Source: Labia minor (taxonomy: Eukaryota; Arthropoda; Insecta; Dermaptera; Spongiphoridae). From it: a stretch of DNA of 64,000 bases. The notes under the pieces are model-generated. The model did not search any database. It was not told the DNA's origin and saw nothing but the letters and a program-made list of their open reading frames with translations. Shown in pieces: positions 21,521 through 33,543 of the stretch; position 1 is the first letter of the stretch; each line of letters opens with the position of its first letter. The stretch is taken from the NCBI GenBank assembly GCA_963082975.1, contig OY720346.1, positions 22,624,720-22,688,719 on the forward strand, written 5' to 3'. The position numbers and the translations under genes were made by a program.

Positions 21521-21778
21521 GGAAACAGGACGGCCCGGACGCGGGTCATCTTCGGTGCTCTCTCGACCCTCAGAAAATCTTTTGTGTCACTCAAAAACAC
21601 GCGCACGTGATAAAGAACTCTCACCGTAAGCCTCTTTTAATAATTTATAGCACTCGGTCGGGGTTGATACGTTGTTCGTGTTTTTCGTCACACATCGTTT
21701 TCGGCGTAGGAACAAAAACACGTTTATTTTAAATCGCTACAGAAAAAAAACTACTTCACCGCCAGACATGTGTTCTCG
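21200..21778 (-). mobile_element. mariner B, internally deleted
   Basis: TA dinucleotides border the unit (21198-21199 and 21779-21780). The 3' end CGAGGTGTGGCTATTAAATA matches mariner A. The other end, CGAGAACACATGTCTGG on the minus strand, is only loosely similar, so that boundary is less sure. About 579 bp remain of the usual 1.3 kb. The same TE and its left flank recur inverted at the window start. Confidence 0.75.
21257..21692 (-). pseudogene. mariner transposase, central part deleted
   Basis: The start codon lies at about 21692 (MCDEKHEQR). The N-terminal domain is readable in mixed frames as LLKEAYGESSLSRARVFE and GRESTEDDPRPGRPVS. It then jumps to STPVLEHPPYSPDLAPCDF and the intact C-terminus with EQWKKRMKRCV. 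The deletion removes the first two catalytic aspartates. There are also frameshifts and an in-frame stop in the N-terminal part. Same lineage as 3-263. Confidence 0.8.
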
Positions 21779-21780
21779 TA

Positions 21781-22737
21781 CTGGAATAGTAGACCATTCC
21801 AGCTGTACAACGGTGCATTAGGTTCCCGCCTACCCTCTCCTGGAGGCCGTCTGCTCTACTATTTTCTAATTAAAATTTGTAAATTATTATATTTAATTCA
21901 AAAAATAAATAATAATATTCATATATGCTCCCATATTTATAAGAATTTTATATTTTTTTTTACATATCAAGAATCAATTTAAAATAATATTCTTGTATAT
22001 TTTATGTCATATCATATTCTTTAAAAATTATTTTGATATGATAAAATTCTAGCAAAGTTTTTTATGTTGAAAAAAAAAATTGTTGATGTTTCTTTTTATT
22101 AAAGTTCGAATTGAGTTTTTACTTTTTATATATTGTATATATTTAAATCAGGTCTCTTTAAGACTACATGTATGTATATGTAGATAAAGGTGGTGAGCTT
22201 GTGTGCGTCTATGTGTATGTCGTGAGAGTGTGTCGACACAATGGAATTTAATGTTAAATATTTGACCACAAAGAGAGGCATTGTGCTTGGCACAAATGCG
22301 CCAAAATAAATCTCGAAAACCACCCTCTCCCCTTCAGTATCCGCCCTTGCAATATGTTCCTGTGTGGGTAGGCGCTTTTCAACGACACCCACCCCCTGCT
22401 ATACACATTTTGCCTCTATTGAGAGAGAGAGAGAGAGGGGTTGAAGTTTGGATCTGCGACTTTAAAATATTTCCTGTTGCCAGTGAGAGGTAGAAGAGGG
22501 GACTTGATATAATAATACTTCGAATAAGGGTGGTTAAGAAAAAAATACAATCAAACTCAATTTTAATTAATCCTTTTAATAGGAGTTTTAATTCCTGATA
22601 ATCATATATGATATATGAAATGTTATCTTTTAAATCTTTTGAATCCAATTTTTTCAATAAATAAAATAAATACAAACAAAAAATTAGTAGAAGTTAATCC
22701 AAAATTAATTTGCAAAGTTCTTAAAAGATATATACAT
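21781..22737. other. Mixed stretch: short GC-rich segment and a complex island
   Basis: 21781-21862 is GC-rich and starts with a hairpin (CTGGAAT...ATTCCAG); its origin is unclear. 22150-22510 is a single-copy, balanced island with a (GA)n run at 22421-22437. Neither strand shows a frame with convincing splice sites. Possibly regulatory. Confidence 0.35.
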
Positions 22738-22738
22738 A

Positions 22739-23670
22739 CGAGGTGTGTTCGAAAAGTAAGGTGACTTTGTATTTTTAAGAAAAAATATTTATTTATTTAT
22801 CAATATTTATGTTGTCTCCTTCAAAGTAATCCCCCTCAGATACAATACACTAATGCCAACGGTTTTTCCAATCCTCAAAGCACTGCTCATAAGCACTTTT
22901 CGGTATAGCCTTGAGTTCTTCCAGCGATGCAGTCTTTATCTCCTCAATCGTTGCAAATCTCCGACCTTTCATAGGTCTCTTTAGTTTTGGGAACAAGATA
23001 AAGTCACATGGGGCCAAATCCGGTGAATATAGTGCCTGAGGCATGATTGTGGTATTGTTTTTGGCCAAAAAATCTTTCACAAGCAAAGATGAGTGAGCAG
23101 AGGCATTATCGTGATGCAAAAGCCAAAAATTGTTTCTCCACAATTCTGGACCTTTTCTTCGTAATGCTTCTCACAAACGGCGCATAACTTCAAGATAATA
23201 CTGTTTATTGACTGTACGACCATATGCTAAGAACTCCTGATGCACCACGCCATGGTAATCGAAGAAAACAGTGAGCAAAAGCGTCCAGAGCGAGGCTCGT
23301 CATTGGCATCTTCACGGCCATCTTGGAAGAGTTTGTACGACTTGTAAACATTTCTTTTACTCAGAACAGTTTCACCGACCGTATGCCACTGTCAACATTT
23401 CAAGTGTTTTGGAGCACTTTATTTTATTTTTTTACACAAAATTTGATGCAAATCGTTTGATCCATATTTTTCGATAGCAAAAAATAGCCGAGCACGCAAA
23501 CACTTATAACCTTTACGCCTCTCACAACCAAACAAAAAATGCTATACACTTGAAACTTGGTACAGATTTTCGGGAAGAGTGTACCAACACAACAAAATAA
23601 AAAAATCGATAATCGAAAGTACGTTGTCCGAGAAATTTGAAAAGTCACCTTACTTTTCGAACACACCTCG
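22739..23670 (-). mobile_element. mariner C with near-perfect inverted repeats
   Basis: CGAGGTGTGTTCGAAAAGTA at the left is matched exactly in reverse at the right for about 29 bases. A TA precedes the left end; the right end is followed by TGTA. Length is 932 bp, short of a full mariner, because the transposase is internally deleted. It is a different lineage from mariners A and B, and a sister of mariner D at 49413. Confidence 0.9.
22850..23465 (-). pseudogene. mariner transposase (lineage C), deleted and frameshifted
   Basis: It starts with MDQTICIKFCVKK at 23465 and breaks at once. A truncated N-terminal domain (YKSYKLFQDGREDANDEPRS in shifted frame) joins directly to LLTVFFDYHGVVHQEF, which holds the first catalytic Asp. 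LLHHDNASAH has the second and YSPDLAPCDF the third. A stop interrupts MRRL*EALRRK. The last 97 codons are open to the TAG at 22850. All three aspartates survive but the enzyme is not translatable. Confidence 0.85.
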
Positions 23671-23849
23671 TGTATATATATATATAAAACGAAGAAAGAA
23701 ACACATTAAATGGAGAATCCTAGAATTATTATTATTTATTTATGTTTATTTATCTAATATACGATCGTATTTAAAAGAATATTATTATTCTGACGAAAAT
23801 CGTAGAAATAACTTTCTGATTTCTTTCGGATTTTGAAAATTGTGCACAT

Positions 23850-23870
23850 TATTTTTTTCAGGTAAGAATC
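23850..23870 (+). promoter_or_regulatory. Possible recursive splice site
   Basis: ATTTTTTTCAG (ending 23861) is directly followed by GTAAGA, a splice acceptor joined to a splice donor with no exon between. Such CAG|GTAAG sites split long introns in arthropods. The candidate exons at 8339 and 13958 are on the same strand. The tract is short and the genome T-rich, so chance is possible. Confidence 0.25.
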
Positions 23871-24064
23871 GGTCTATATAAGTTTTATTTATAAGAAAAA
23901 TAATTATAATTGTTTATTCTTAATTAAAGTAAGTAATAACATGTGTCAACAAATCAAAGTATTTCACTGAGTCATAGTGGTTTTGAAAGTTATATCTATT
24001 TTAATATTATTATTATTATATATTAAATTATAACTTCTGAATTTTATACAACCTATGCAAGGAC

Positions 24065-24275
24065 ACCGCTTATCAAGTCGATTATATTAATTAGGAGTCC
24101 TATGATCAGTAGAACAGGTCCTATCAACCTTTACCTTGATTTTCTTGATCAGAGGCGCTATTTTTCTATCAATCTAGACCCCAACTAGAGAAAATTACTT
24201 ATCAGGCCCGGGTCTTGAACCCGGGTCCACGAGAATGTGGGTTAATACAGTTAACGAATACCCTACAAGACATCA
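24065..24275 (-). repeat. tRNA-derived SINE
   Basis: On the minus strand it has GGGTTCAAGACCCGGG, a good pol III B box, preceded by CCACATTCTCGTGGACC. A body follows with CTAGTTGGGGTCTAG, GATCAAGAAAATCAAGG and GTTGATAGGACC. The copy at 42173 shares head and body. The A box is weak in this copy. Confidence 0.7.
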
Positions 24276-24892
24276 TATATTAATTAATTATAAAATATAA
24301 TTTATTTATATATTATTTACTAATTCTATTATTATTATCGATATTATTGATATGAATTCTATTAATATTAATATATATATATATTATATCGAGGTTGGGT
24401 ACACATTAGGCCTAATGAGCGGCAATTAATTTTTAAATACTCTATAAAAAGAGAGAATTGTACAAATCAAATTTTTTATTTAATATAATTGCATATTTTC
24501 CTAAGATATAATATAATCATAGAAACAATATCGTTATAACATACAGTTTTTTTAAATAAAAAAACAGGATAAAATATTTTAATTTACTTCTATTCCCTCA
24601 AAATTAAAATAAATATAAAAAATATACTTATACAGTGAAGAAATGGATGAGGCTCTCTGGGCGGCGTTTCCCCATGAGTGATCTAAATAATAATTTATTT
24701 TTTAAATAATATTCCTTTTAAATTATAAATTACAAAAAAGTTCTACTTTTTAAAATAAATTAAATATTTTAATTAGAAGTTTTATGTAGTTTTTTCTTAG
24801 AAATCAAAATACAATTCTTTATATTTTAATAATTTTGAATATATATATATAGAGAGAGAAAATGTTAGAAATAATATTTTAATATTCTCATA

Positions 24893-24980
24893 GAAGTGGG
24901 CAAAATGCATCTGATGAGCCTAATGTGGCTCTTCCGATCTCCAGTTCCATGCGCAAATATTCACAATTATATTATTTTTT
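24893..24980 (+). mobile_element. hAT-like element, fragment
   Basis: GCATCTGATGAGCCTAATGT through CACAATTATATTATTTTTTTT matches the left part of 27203-27507. Both copies share about 19 bases of flank (AATATTTTAATATTCTC) before the end, so one may have been copied together with its flank. Confidence 0.6.
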
Positions 24981-25214
24981 TTTTCATACTAAAAAATAAA
25001 AATTAATAAAAGGGGAAGAGAAGAGAAGAAAAGAGAAGAAATGGAAGGAAAAGAGAAAGAGAGAGAAAAAAAATAATAACACCAGGTATGCCAATATGTT
25101 ACTATTGCAAAATCCACATTCGTGGAGAGAAATAGAAATATAAATGCGTGGAAGCCACGGTAAATGAACACAAACTTTTTCACAAGGACCAGCCCAAGAT
25201 CTACAATGTATCGT

Positions 25215-26610
25215 TTGAAAAATAACCCTTGAAAACGATAACGCCGTACCTTCAACTTCACATTCAGACGTCTCCACTCCTATAGACAACCATAAAAACA
25301 ACTGGCAACTGGTAAACCACAATAAAAGACTACGAGACAGCCCTTAAACACTATGTGTTAAACCAAAGACTATGGATGATTTTATTATACCTACACACAC
25401 CAACAACAAATTCCAGACACTTACAGAACTCACTGACAACCAACCTAACTCTCCTAAAGTAACTTTACCAAACAAACCCCCTCCTATGTTTATTCCTAAT
25501 GTCCCTAATTATAATGAAATGGTGGTGAGTCTTGGCGGGGTAGCCCGAGTCGGGTTTGTTTGTAAACTAATTAAATGAGACGAAGTTATTATTTATCCTA
25601 AAAAGCCATTAGACTATACCTCGATAATTAAAATGTTAGACAACAACAAAATTGTTTTCAACACAAATCTAAAAGAAATATTAGAGTTGTCATTAAACAT
25701 TACATCATTCGACTGACCTTGACATTAAAAAAGAAATAGAAGACCTTGCTCACTCAGTGGCCAATATCTTCAAGACAAAAAATGACTAAGGACTCCTACC
25801 TATATTTTTCCTAGGCCTAAAACCAACACCCAACAATAAAGACAAAGACATCTATACTTCACAATACCTCAGGTTGTAATTGAGGCTCCACGAGCTCATA
25901 GAGAAATATACGAGATGTCAGCATTATGGGCATACAGAGACATGCTGTATGTTGAGACCACATTGCGTTAAATGTACTAAAAACCATCTTACATCTGACT
26001 CCCAAAAAGACACCCAACCTCAATGCGTACTTTGTGGAGGTGATTATAGTTTAGTTTAGTTTAAAAAGTATGTTTATTAGCCAAAATATACAAATATATG
26101 TTTTTTTTTCATAACATATAAAAGGGATTACATGACTTTTTCTTACAGCTAATTGGTGACTCCAAGGTCGTAATTATCTATACAATGTTTCTTTTTTATT
26201 ATTACGCTATTAACTATATTTAATATTACAATTTCAAAGTGTAAATTAATTATTATTTTTTTTCTTTGTCTAGGAAAAGGATATATAAAATAAAAACCTA
26301 GACTATAAGTGGCGGTGACTATCCAGCCAACTATAAGGGCTGCAAATATTACGTCGAATTACGACAAAACAAATATACCCCTCTTAGACCTAAACAATTA
26401 CAAACTGTACCATCTCCACTACCAACAAATCCAACACATGACAAACGACAAACACTTAACTCCAAATCACAACCAAACATTCGCTACTCTGACATACACT
26501 CTCACGACACAAATTCCAATAATAACCACAACATCAAACCTCTCATGATACAAACACAAACATCTGTACTGGAAATCATATTGGTTAAACTCATGGATCG
26601 AATGGACACT
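25215..26610 (+). pseudogene. Jockey ORF1 (nucleic-acid-binding, zinc knuckle), broken
   Basis: Readable segments include NDNAVPSTSHSDVS, MDDFIIPTHTNN through PPPMFIPNVPNYNEM (25372 on), EVIIYPKKPLDYTSIIKML, and a continuous knuckle block from 25917 with CQHYGHTETCC, RPHCVKCTKNH and CVLCGGDY. After the insertion the frame resumes with DYPANYKGC. The CQxYGHT...CVKC...H and CVLCGG-PANYKGC pattern is that of Jockey/X-element ORF1. Internal stops and frame changes make it non-functional. Such proteins package the LINE RNA. Confidence 0.75.
26048..26307 (-). mobile_element. Retroposon fragment inserted in the Jockey ORF1
   Basis: The imperfect 15-base direct repeat TGTGGAGGTGATTAT / AGTGGCGGTGACTAT (26033-26047, 26308-26322) flanks it, and each copy encodes the same GGDY of ORF1. 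On the minus strand it ends with GGCTAATAAACATAC and short ACTAAA repeats, like a LINE or SINE 3' end. No coding sequence is recognised. Confidence 0.65.
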
Positions 26611-26619
26611 ATATACTTA

Positions 26620-27190
26620 ACCTTTTGACTACCCTCATGTCCAATGGATCGCTTGCTTAAAATTTCAATATGGAATGCTACGGTCTATTGAGGCATTCTT
26701 GTGAACTAAAACTCTACCTGATAGACAAAGACATTGCCATTATGTTAATTGTTGAAACTCATTTTAACCCTCGAAGTTACTTAAAAATTCCCTTCTACAA
26801 CCTATAATTTACCAATCATACCATACATCACACGGAGGTACATCCATTATAATTAAAGACAAAATATCACATAATGAAAACCTACCCTTTTACAAAGACT
26901 ATCTACAAGCAACCTCTTTGACAATCCAAGACAAAAACACACTTATTACAATTGATTATACTTACTGTCCTTCCAAGCATCTAATTTCGTCCGAGGATTT
27001 TTTTCAGATTCTGAGGTCAAGGTTCTTTGCTGGAGGGGACTATAACGCTAAACATACCGATTGGGGATCTCGACTTACTACTACAAGAGGTAGAAATCTC
27101 GCTAAGACTATTGAAAAATATAACCTAATTACAATCTCATCTGGAAGACCTACGTATTGACCCTCTGACAGAAAATCAAATCCCAGAATA
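26620..27190 (+). pseudogene. Jockey ORF2, endonuclease fragment
   Basis: Readable parts are YLIDKDIAIMLIVETHFNPR (the catalytic Glu region of an APE-type endonuclease), and after several shifts FAGGDYNAKHTDWGSRLTTT with RGRNLAKTIEKYN and SGRPTY. The GDxNAKHxxWGSR block is typical of Jockey and X-element. A TGA stands where Trp is expected in TYWPSD. Only the endonuclease half is present. Confidence 0.8.
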
Positions 27191-27202
27191 TTTTAATATT
27201 CT

Positions 27203-27507
27203 CCTAGAGGTCGGCAACATGCATCTCACGAGCCTAATGTGGCTATTCCGTTTTCAAGATGTGACTCTCTAGTTCCATGAGCAAATATTCACAATTATAT
27301 TATTTTTTTTGCAAAATTCAAAATAAAACAAAAAAATACTAGACACAAAATAAAAGCACTCAGGGAACATTTTATTTATTTCAAATTTAAAATAAAATCT
27401 ATAAACTTAATCCTAATCTGATGTCATAATATTGAAACAAAAATGTTAGTGTTAGTTATTGTAAATTTGTACTTTTGGCTCTTTCATCTCAAAAGTTTAC
27501 CTACTCC
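27203..27507 (-). mobile_element. hAT-like non-autonomous element
   Basis: AGAGGTCGGCAACATGC at the left and TCTCAAAAGTTTACCTACTCC-type sequence at the right match the two ends of 6014-6322 in reverse orientation. The GAGCCTAATGTGGCT block corresponds to GAGCCAAATGTGGCT there. Non-coding. Confidence 0.65.
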
Positions 27508-27670
27508 AGTTCAATCAATCATTGATTTTATACCAAAAATGAATTTCTCTTTTTTTTAATATACAAATTGATTGATGATTTATAGATTTTGTACAAATAT
27601 GGAAGTATTATAAAATAAGAAATATGGAATGGAGGATATTCATTTCATTTCGATTTAACTAATTTATTAA

Positions 27671-28200
27671 TACATGGTGTCTCAAAAAAAAATATCTCAA
27701 CTAGAAGTATATGTATTGGAAATGCTACATTCCAACACTACTTCATGCTCTCAATGAAGATGATTATGACCTGAGAGTTCAATTTTGTGAATGGTACCTG
27801 AAAAAATGTGCAGAAAATGCAGGGTTTCTATACAAAAATTTAGAGCGATGACCTTTAAATTCAATTAATAATTGCACCTACTGGGGTGCTGTAAATGCTC
27901 ATGCTACAGTTGAACACCATTTAAACAGGGGTAACAGTGTGGTGTGGGATATCAGCATTGGGCATAAGTCATGAAATTTCAAATGAACTGTTTCGTACCG
28001 TTTGTGAATCCATTGGTTCACGTTGTCAGCGTTGTCTGGATAATAATGGTCATCAATTTGAACATTTGCTAACATGATTCTTTTATTCTTTAATTAGATC
28101 TTCCTTCTGTAATTCAAGCCTATGAACTTGTCTTTATGTTCATAAATAATGTTTTTATAGTCATTCAAAGTGATAGTATATTTTTTTGAGATACCCTGTA
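27671..28200 (+). mobile_element. IS630/Tc1-like transposon remnant
   Basis: TACATGGTGTCTCAAAAAAA at the left and (reverse) TACAGGGTATCTCAAAAAAA at the right are terminal inverted repeats. About 530 bp remain around a broken transposase. The terminus type, TACARGGTGTCTC, is common among IS630-like elements of arthropods. Confidence 0.8.
27710..28075 (+). pseudogene. IS630-like transposase fragments
   Basis: [20 protein letters not shown] followed by [19 protein letters not shown] resembles the segment before the first catalytic Asp. NNCTYWG, NAHATVEHHLN and VVWD are later scraps, and a C-terminal VCESIGSRCQRCLDNNGHQF-EHLL closes the frame. Frames change at least twice, and the catalytic core between the pieces is missing. 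Non-functional. Confidence 0.65.
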
Positions 28201-31200
28201 TTGACACACAATATTCTCAAAACAATCTACCCAATACAAAGTATATCTTTTAGACTTGCTAGTTCGGTGAACCAGTTATTAAAATAAATATCATGTAATA
28301 AATATTAATAAAAATAAACAAAATATTCAAATTTATTATTAGTGATTATGAAATAGAACTTAGATACTGGAACTAATTTTGTTTTGAAATAATTAAATTT
28401 TCTTCGAAGAGAGAGACTATGTTAATATAAACGATATTTTGATTTACTGTTTATAAAAACGAATTCCAATTATATCCCACAAATAATCCCTTTCATATTT
28501 TTTTATAAATAAAAAAATTTTCTTTCTTTTTTCCATTTCTTTTTAAAATATTTAAATATTATTATACTTTTCTCTCTTTTTCCTTTCTTGCGACTTTTAG
28601 GCTCTGAATATATATAGTTTATAACAAACATTGAAGGGGACGAAAAAGGAAATGATGTTGAGCAGCCCCTTTTGTGCAAATTGTATTCGAGAATTGCCCA
28701 ACCAATGGCAATGTATGGTATTCTATACCTCGCGCCACCTCCGCAACCACCCTTAACAGAGCACCTTCAATCTAGAAAATGTCTAGTTACAAAATACAGA
28801 ATTTTTATTTTTATTTTTTGTACATAACAAAAAATGAAATACTTAATAACTTTAATAATTACTTTATTATTAGCCATTAGTTTTAAATAAGTATAAATTA
28901 CAGGTGATTTAAAAAATCGATAATTTATTTAAAACTTTATTTAAATTCAATTTACTCATTTAACTATATTATTTATTTATAAAAATAAATATATTTAAAT
29001 TAAAATTTTGTTCCATTAATTTTATTTAAAAAAAAACACTTAATTATCAAAATATTTATTTATTATTTTAATTTAACTGTTTATAATCAAAATAGTTTTA
29101 GGTCTAGTAGAAGAGAAAACTAAACTCAATATCGTATGGACAACAACATTCAATTAGTTGATTAATTTTATATAAATCACTAAGAGAAAGAGAGATAAAG
29201 AGAAAATGAACGAAGAAGAGGAGGAAAAGTCCACACATTCGTTATAACTTAAATAATAGATTCCAAGTAAATTTGCATTGCAATCGTAAATACTTAGGCC
29301 TATCGATTGATAAGACAATCCGTTTAGAAGAATTAGAATAAATTATTTTAAAAATATTGAAATGATATTTCCTATCAGTCACAAATTTTAGTACTCATTT
29401 ACTTAATTTTAAGTATTCTCATGTTAATTTTTTTATATCTCTAATGATTAGGTAATTATATTACTAATGACTGATTCACTCATCAAGAAATCTCAAAAAC
29501 CACAGAAAGTATTGCAATGAAAATCAGAACCTTCCTCTCTCTTCGATTATAGATACTCAGTATAAAAACGTTTTGAAAAATTCGTCCTGAATTAAGGAGC
29601 ATAGTCTGTTTGAGAACGACGGATCAGAGGTGGGGGGAATTGTGTATAAGGGATATCGTATAATTTTAACTTTTAAAAATATTTAAAATTTACTTATTGA
29701 AATTATTCTAAAAATAGAATTCTTTAGATTGATTTAAGCAATTATCATTGTTAACCTTAACTTTTGCTTTTGCTATAGTCCTTCATTCTATTGATATTAA
29801 TGATCAGTTTATATAATATAATATTCAATATTATTCATATATTAATTTTGACAGAATATTATGTGTGTGTGTTGAGTCTAATATAATAAAAATTTCAAAC
29901 TATTTTGTATATTTTTAAATTTGTTTTAAATATTAAATAAAAACTTTATTTGAAATGATATAGTATTTAACCATCTTATATGTACTTTTGTGTTTACATT
30001 GCCCCTCTTTCAACTTTATACTGTTTCTAGGAACGTGTATCCACCCCGCGGCATTACTCCAATTTTTCTTTTATTTGTTTTTGATTATTAAAAGTTTAAA
30101 TTCTTTTTTAAAATTATTAAAAAAAACCCTCAATAAAAATTGACAAAAATGATCTTATTATGCCCATCATTATTTCTGATGTAAATCATTAACAAACTTC
30201 TTTTGAAGAATCATAGACTAGAAACCAACAATCAATTTTGTAGCGAATGATTGTGAAAACTGGTTCGTTTTTGGACAAATTAAGGGGTATTGTCTATTTT
30301 CAGGGTATTTCCATTAAACTGCTGTTTAATTGAGCCTTAAAAATTTTATAATCAGTCCCAAGTTTTGAGAAAATTAATTATTTCTCCTTATCTTAGCAAC
30401 ATCCAGGGATTTGCCTACCAAATTACCGGATGTAGGTATAAAAATCTCTTCGATTGCAAGGCCTTGCCCTTTCCCCTTTACTTGTAGTTTTATAAATTAT
30501 ATGATATCTTTTAATGAAATTTATTGAAATAAATTGTGAATAGTATAATTTATAATATAATTATTTATATTACATATTTAAAATTTAATTTTAATTAATA
30601 TAAACGAGTAGTGAAATTTGTTTTTTATTCTTATAAATTTTGTTGGTACAAATGTACAAATAAATTAAATAAAGATTTTAAAAAATACTATATATTTTTG
30701 AGATTAAATTCAATATTCAATATGAACTTGAATTTGAGTAGCTCTAAATTTTGAGGCAATACTGTACAGGAGCCTATTTCGCCTCTAAAAATATCTGTCT
30801 TTGAATTATTAATGTTTTTAAAACACAGTTCTATAATAAAATTTTCACAAAATTAATATAATTCTATAGTATATACTATATATTAACTAGGAGTAATTTA
30901 TTATTTATCCAATTCATATTTTTCATTTCAATTTTTCTCTTGTGTGTAAATTTTAACTTATTTCTAAAACAAATTCTAACAACGATATAAAAATATTTTC
31001 AATAAAAAAAAATATGATTTTGTTTTATTATTTTCATAAATAAAAGGAGAATACATTACGTTATAACGAATAAACTAAAAAATGAATAGAAAATAAAAGC
31101 AAGTGGATTTTTTATAATAATTATAAAATGAAGCATCGAGCTTAAAAGATTGGATTTTATTCTAGGGGGAGTGAGTTGTGGTTGTAGAGAATAAATGAGG

Positions 31201-31840
31201 CCAAACAAAAAATCAAGTGGGGGTGCAAAATGCTCCCCTTCCAATCTGGAACCTCTCTTTCCAACCGCACTTAGGTCAACTTTTTTCAGCTTCTCACGAG
31301 TATCAAAGAAAGTCAAGTGCAATTGAAAATTGTACTTTAAAATAATATCATCCCCTCTATAATTCATTTAACCCTCTACAAACACACTAATTATTCACTG
31401 TAAAGAAAATGACTGGTGTATGTTCGTAAGTGTGGTGGGAGGGGTTATACTCAAAAATGGAAATGAATGAAATTAAGATAAAAAGGAATCATGCATGGAT
31501 GAATAAAGATAATAATTAGAAATCCGATTTAGAAATTTAATTTTAAATAAATAAACGATTCGAGAAAATATAAGAGCCCTCGTCGAGAAATGCAGATTGG
31601 CAAATGAATGAAATGGATTTCGAAAAGAATTCAATTCCACTCAAACAGTCGGACTCGACACTTTTTAAATGGAGACAGACATTTTTATGGTGCCAATATC
31701 GGAAGTAGACTAGCATTTCCACCCTTCTTTTATGGCCAATTGTAATTGAGAGTTTAAAAAGGTTGAAACACACACAACTTTTATTTTATATTTTTCCAGT
31801 GATGTGAATTTACTGTAAATAATATATTTATAACATTTTT
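28201..31840. other. AT-rich stretch with small complex islands
   Basis: Islands of balanced sequence lie at 28610-28790 (CCTCGCGCCACCTCCGCAACC), 29480-29650, 30000-30060 (CCACCCCGCGGCATTACTCC), 30240-30480 and 31130-31790. No frame has a supporting splice pair, and none matches repeats in the window. The 31130-31390 frame on the minus strand is possible but unconvincing. The rest is simple AT DNA. Confidence 0.4.
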
Positions 31841-32116
31841 ACCGACCGACGATAGTAATAGGGAGGTATTGTTTTCACACCAAATTTCACATGTGGAGAT
31901 TTTTACATATCTCCACGAATCATGCATTTTCTTAACAGAAAAATGTATTTTTAGCATGATGTCTGTCCGGCCGTCTGTCCGTCCGTCTGTCCGTCCGTCC
32001 GTCCGTATAGATGTGTACAGCCTGAACGGCTCAATGGATTTTAAATTGTTTCTGTAGCTGGAAATTAATTTATTTCAAACCGTCGGTCGGTTCGGACCTG
32101 GCCACAGGTCAACTTA
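31841..32116 (+). mobile_element. HINE-1, internally deleted copy
   Basis: It begins ACCGACCGACGATAG, has a long (GTCY)n (31970-32006) and then jumps from GGATTTT straight to TAAATTGTTTCTGTAGCTGG, so the ACCGGAAG block and both TGACGTCA boxes are lost. The 3' hairpin and AACTTATT are intact. It is followed by the same downstream sequence as the two read-through copies. Confidence 0.88.
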
Positions 32117-32385
32117 TTTATAATTAAATCTGTGACTCTGACATCCACATTATATCAATTGATTTCATATTAATCTATATTTTCAAATGAATTGAAACAG
32201 AAAATTTTAGAATATTCACTAAATTTTTCAAGAATATCTCTACATAATATATAAATAAAATTTATTTTTATTTGAAATATCAATTAAGCCTACACATAAA
32301 TTAATAAATAACTAAATAAGATTACTATAATAATTAGATAAATTAAAATAGAAAATGTTTAAAGAATGTAATTATGAAAAAAAAA
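32117..32385 (+). repeat. HINE-1 downstream segment (shared, inverted at 34360-34622)
   Basis: TATAATTAAATCTGTGACTC and the next 250 bases match, in reverse complement, the sequence downstream of HINE-1 copies at 34623 and 60507. Homology ends in an A run at about 32385. Together with the HINE-1 parts this makes a large inverted repeat with 34360-35231. Confidence 0.85.
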
Positions 32386-33543
32386 ATATTTAAATTTAAT
32401 CTTCATTCTTATGAAATCGTTAAGTAAAATTTTTAAATAACTTATATCTTTTGTAATATCTCTTAAGAAACAATAAACAAATATTTGCTTTTCTTATTAG
32501 CCCTCTGTTGTAGATATAATTATAGTTTTTCTGACGCCTTATTTCTGTTAAATGATTGAAACACTTAAATAATTGGCCAGTAAACAACTTTCATTTACTA
32601 TCTACTTGACGGAAGCGTTTAGTAAGTAAAACTCAATTGTATTCATAAATAGTAATTAATATGTTTAGTTTATATTACTCATGACTATTATTTCATTCTT
32701 TTGTATAAATGATGATGAACTTTTGGAATTTTCTTTAAATTTACATAACCTAAATCATCTTTAGTGTCTGAATGATGATGGGAACTCGAAATATAGTCAA
32801 ATCATTATTTTATATTATTTTTTTATTATTTCATTTTGCTTTTTGTTCTCCTCTCTCTCTATCTCTTTTTATCTCTCCTTTTGTGATTTACATCAAGTTT
32901 TAATTTAAAAAAGTATTTATCAAATATATTTACAAACTTAATCTTAAATATCATATTATATTATAAAAATAATTTATTTAAAAAGGAATAAAATTATTTG
33001 TTAAAATAATTAATTAATAAAGCTATTATTTCTTGATTATAGAACAGCAATCATTTAAAACACATGCGTTTATTCAAAAGCATTTTTTTTCTTAAGTAGT
33101 CAGAACTTTTACTAATATCTCTGTCAAATTTTATATATATATATCAGTTAGTGAATTACTTTTAATGATATTTGAATCCAAAATTTCATTCTTTGATATA
33201 TATATATATATATAAGCGGAGGATTAGAAATTTAAAAAATCCAATCCAACGTTGAATACAATTATTAATTTTCGTGTTTAAAATCAGAACTTCTTGAGTG
33301 ATCTTCTGAAGTCTGATGCGAATTGGAAGTGCTAGCAACTTATAAAAATTAAAGTCTCTTAAAAGGACTTCTCGTATTTATTAAAATAATTATTTATTTA
33401 AATATTTCATCTTTTTTTTAAATTACGCATATGAGCGCAAACAATATCTTTATTTCAAACTGCTTATTAATTGAATGTCCATATTACCTGATTTTAAGGA
33501 TGTCAACTGGTGCATCTAATGCTAATGTTAAAAATAATATAAA
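32386..33543. other. AT-rich stretch, nothing recognised
   Basis: Simple AT-rich DNA with TA runs near 33139 and 33199. No frame, splice pair or repeat match that I can support. Confidence 0.5.

Larger units (their letters stand above)
25215..27195 (+). mobile_element. Jockey-clade LINE, degraded
   Basis: The order is a gag-like ORF1 with zinc knuckles, then the start of an endonuclease frame. Frames are broken by stops and shifts, and a 260-bp insertion splits ORF1. Reverse transcriptase is absent; the element stops abruptly at about 27190, where a hAT-like copy begins. The 5' border is approximate. Confidence 0.75.

Noticed and set aside
24640..24690. Short exon MDEALWAAFPHE
   Set aside because: It stops after 12 codons and has no splice donor.
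24984..25322. 112- and 90-codon minus-strand frames
   Set aside because: They run through a purine-rich tract, giving Phe/Ser/Leu-rich translation, and overlap the plus-strand Jockey remnant.
31056..31367. 103-codon minus-strand frame
   Set aside because: No splice sites, no known motif, and a composition not distinct from its flanks; left as part of a complex island.
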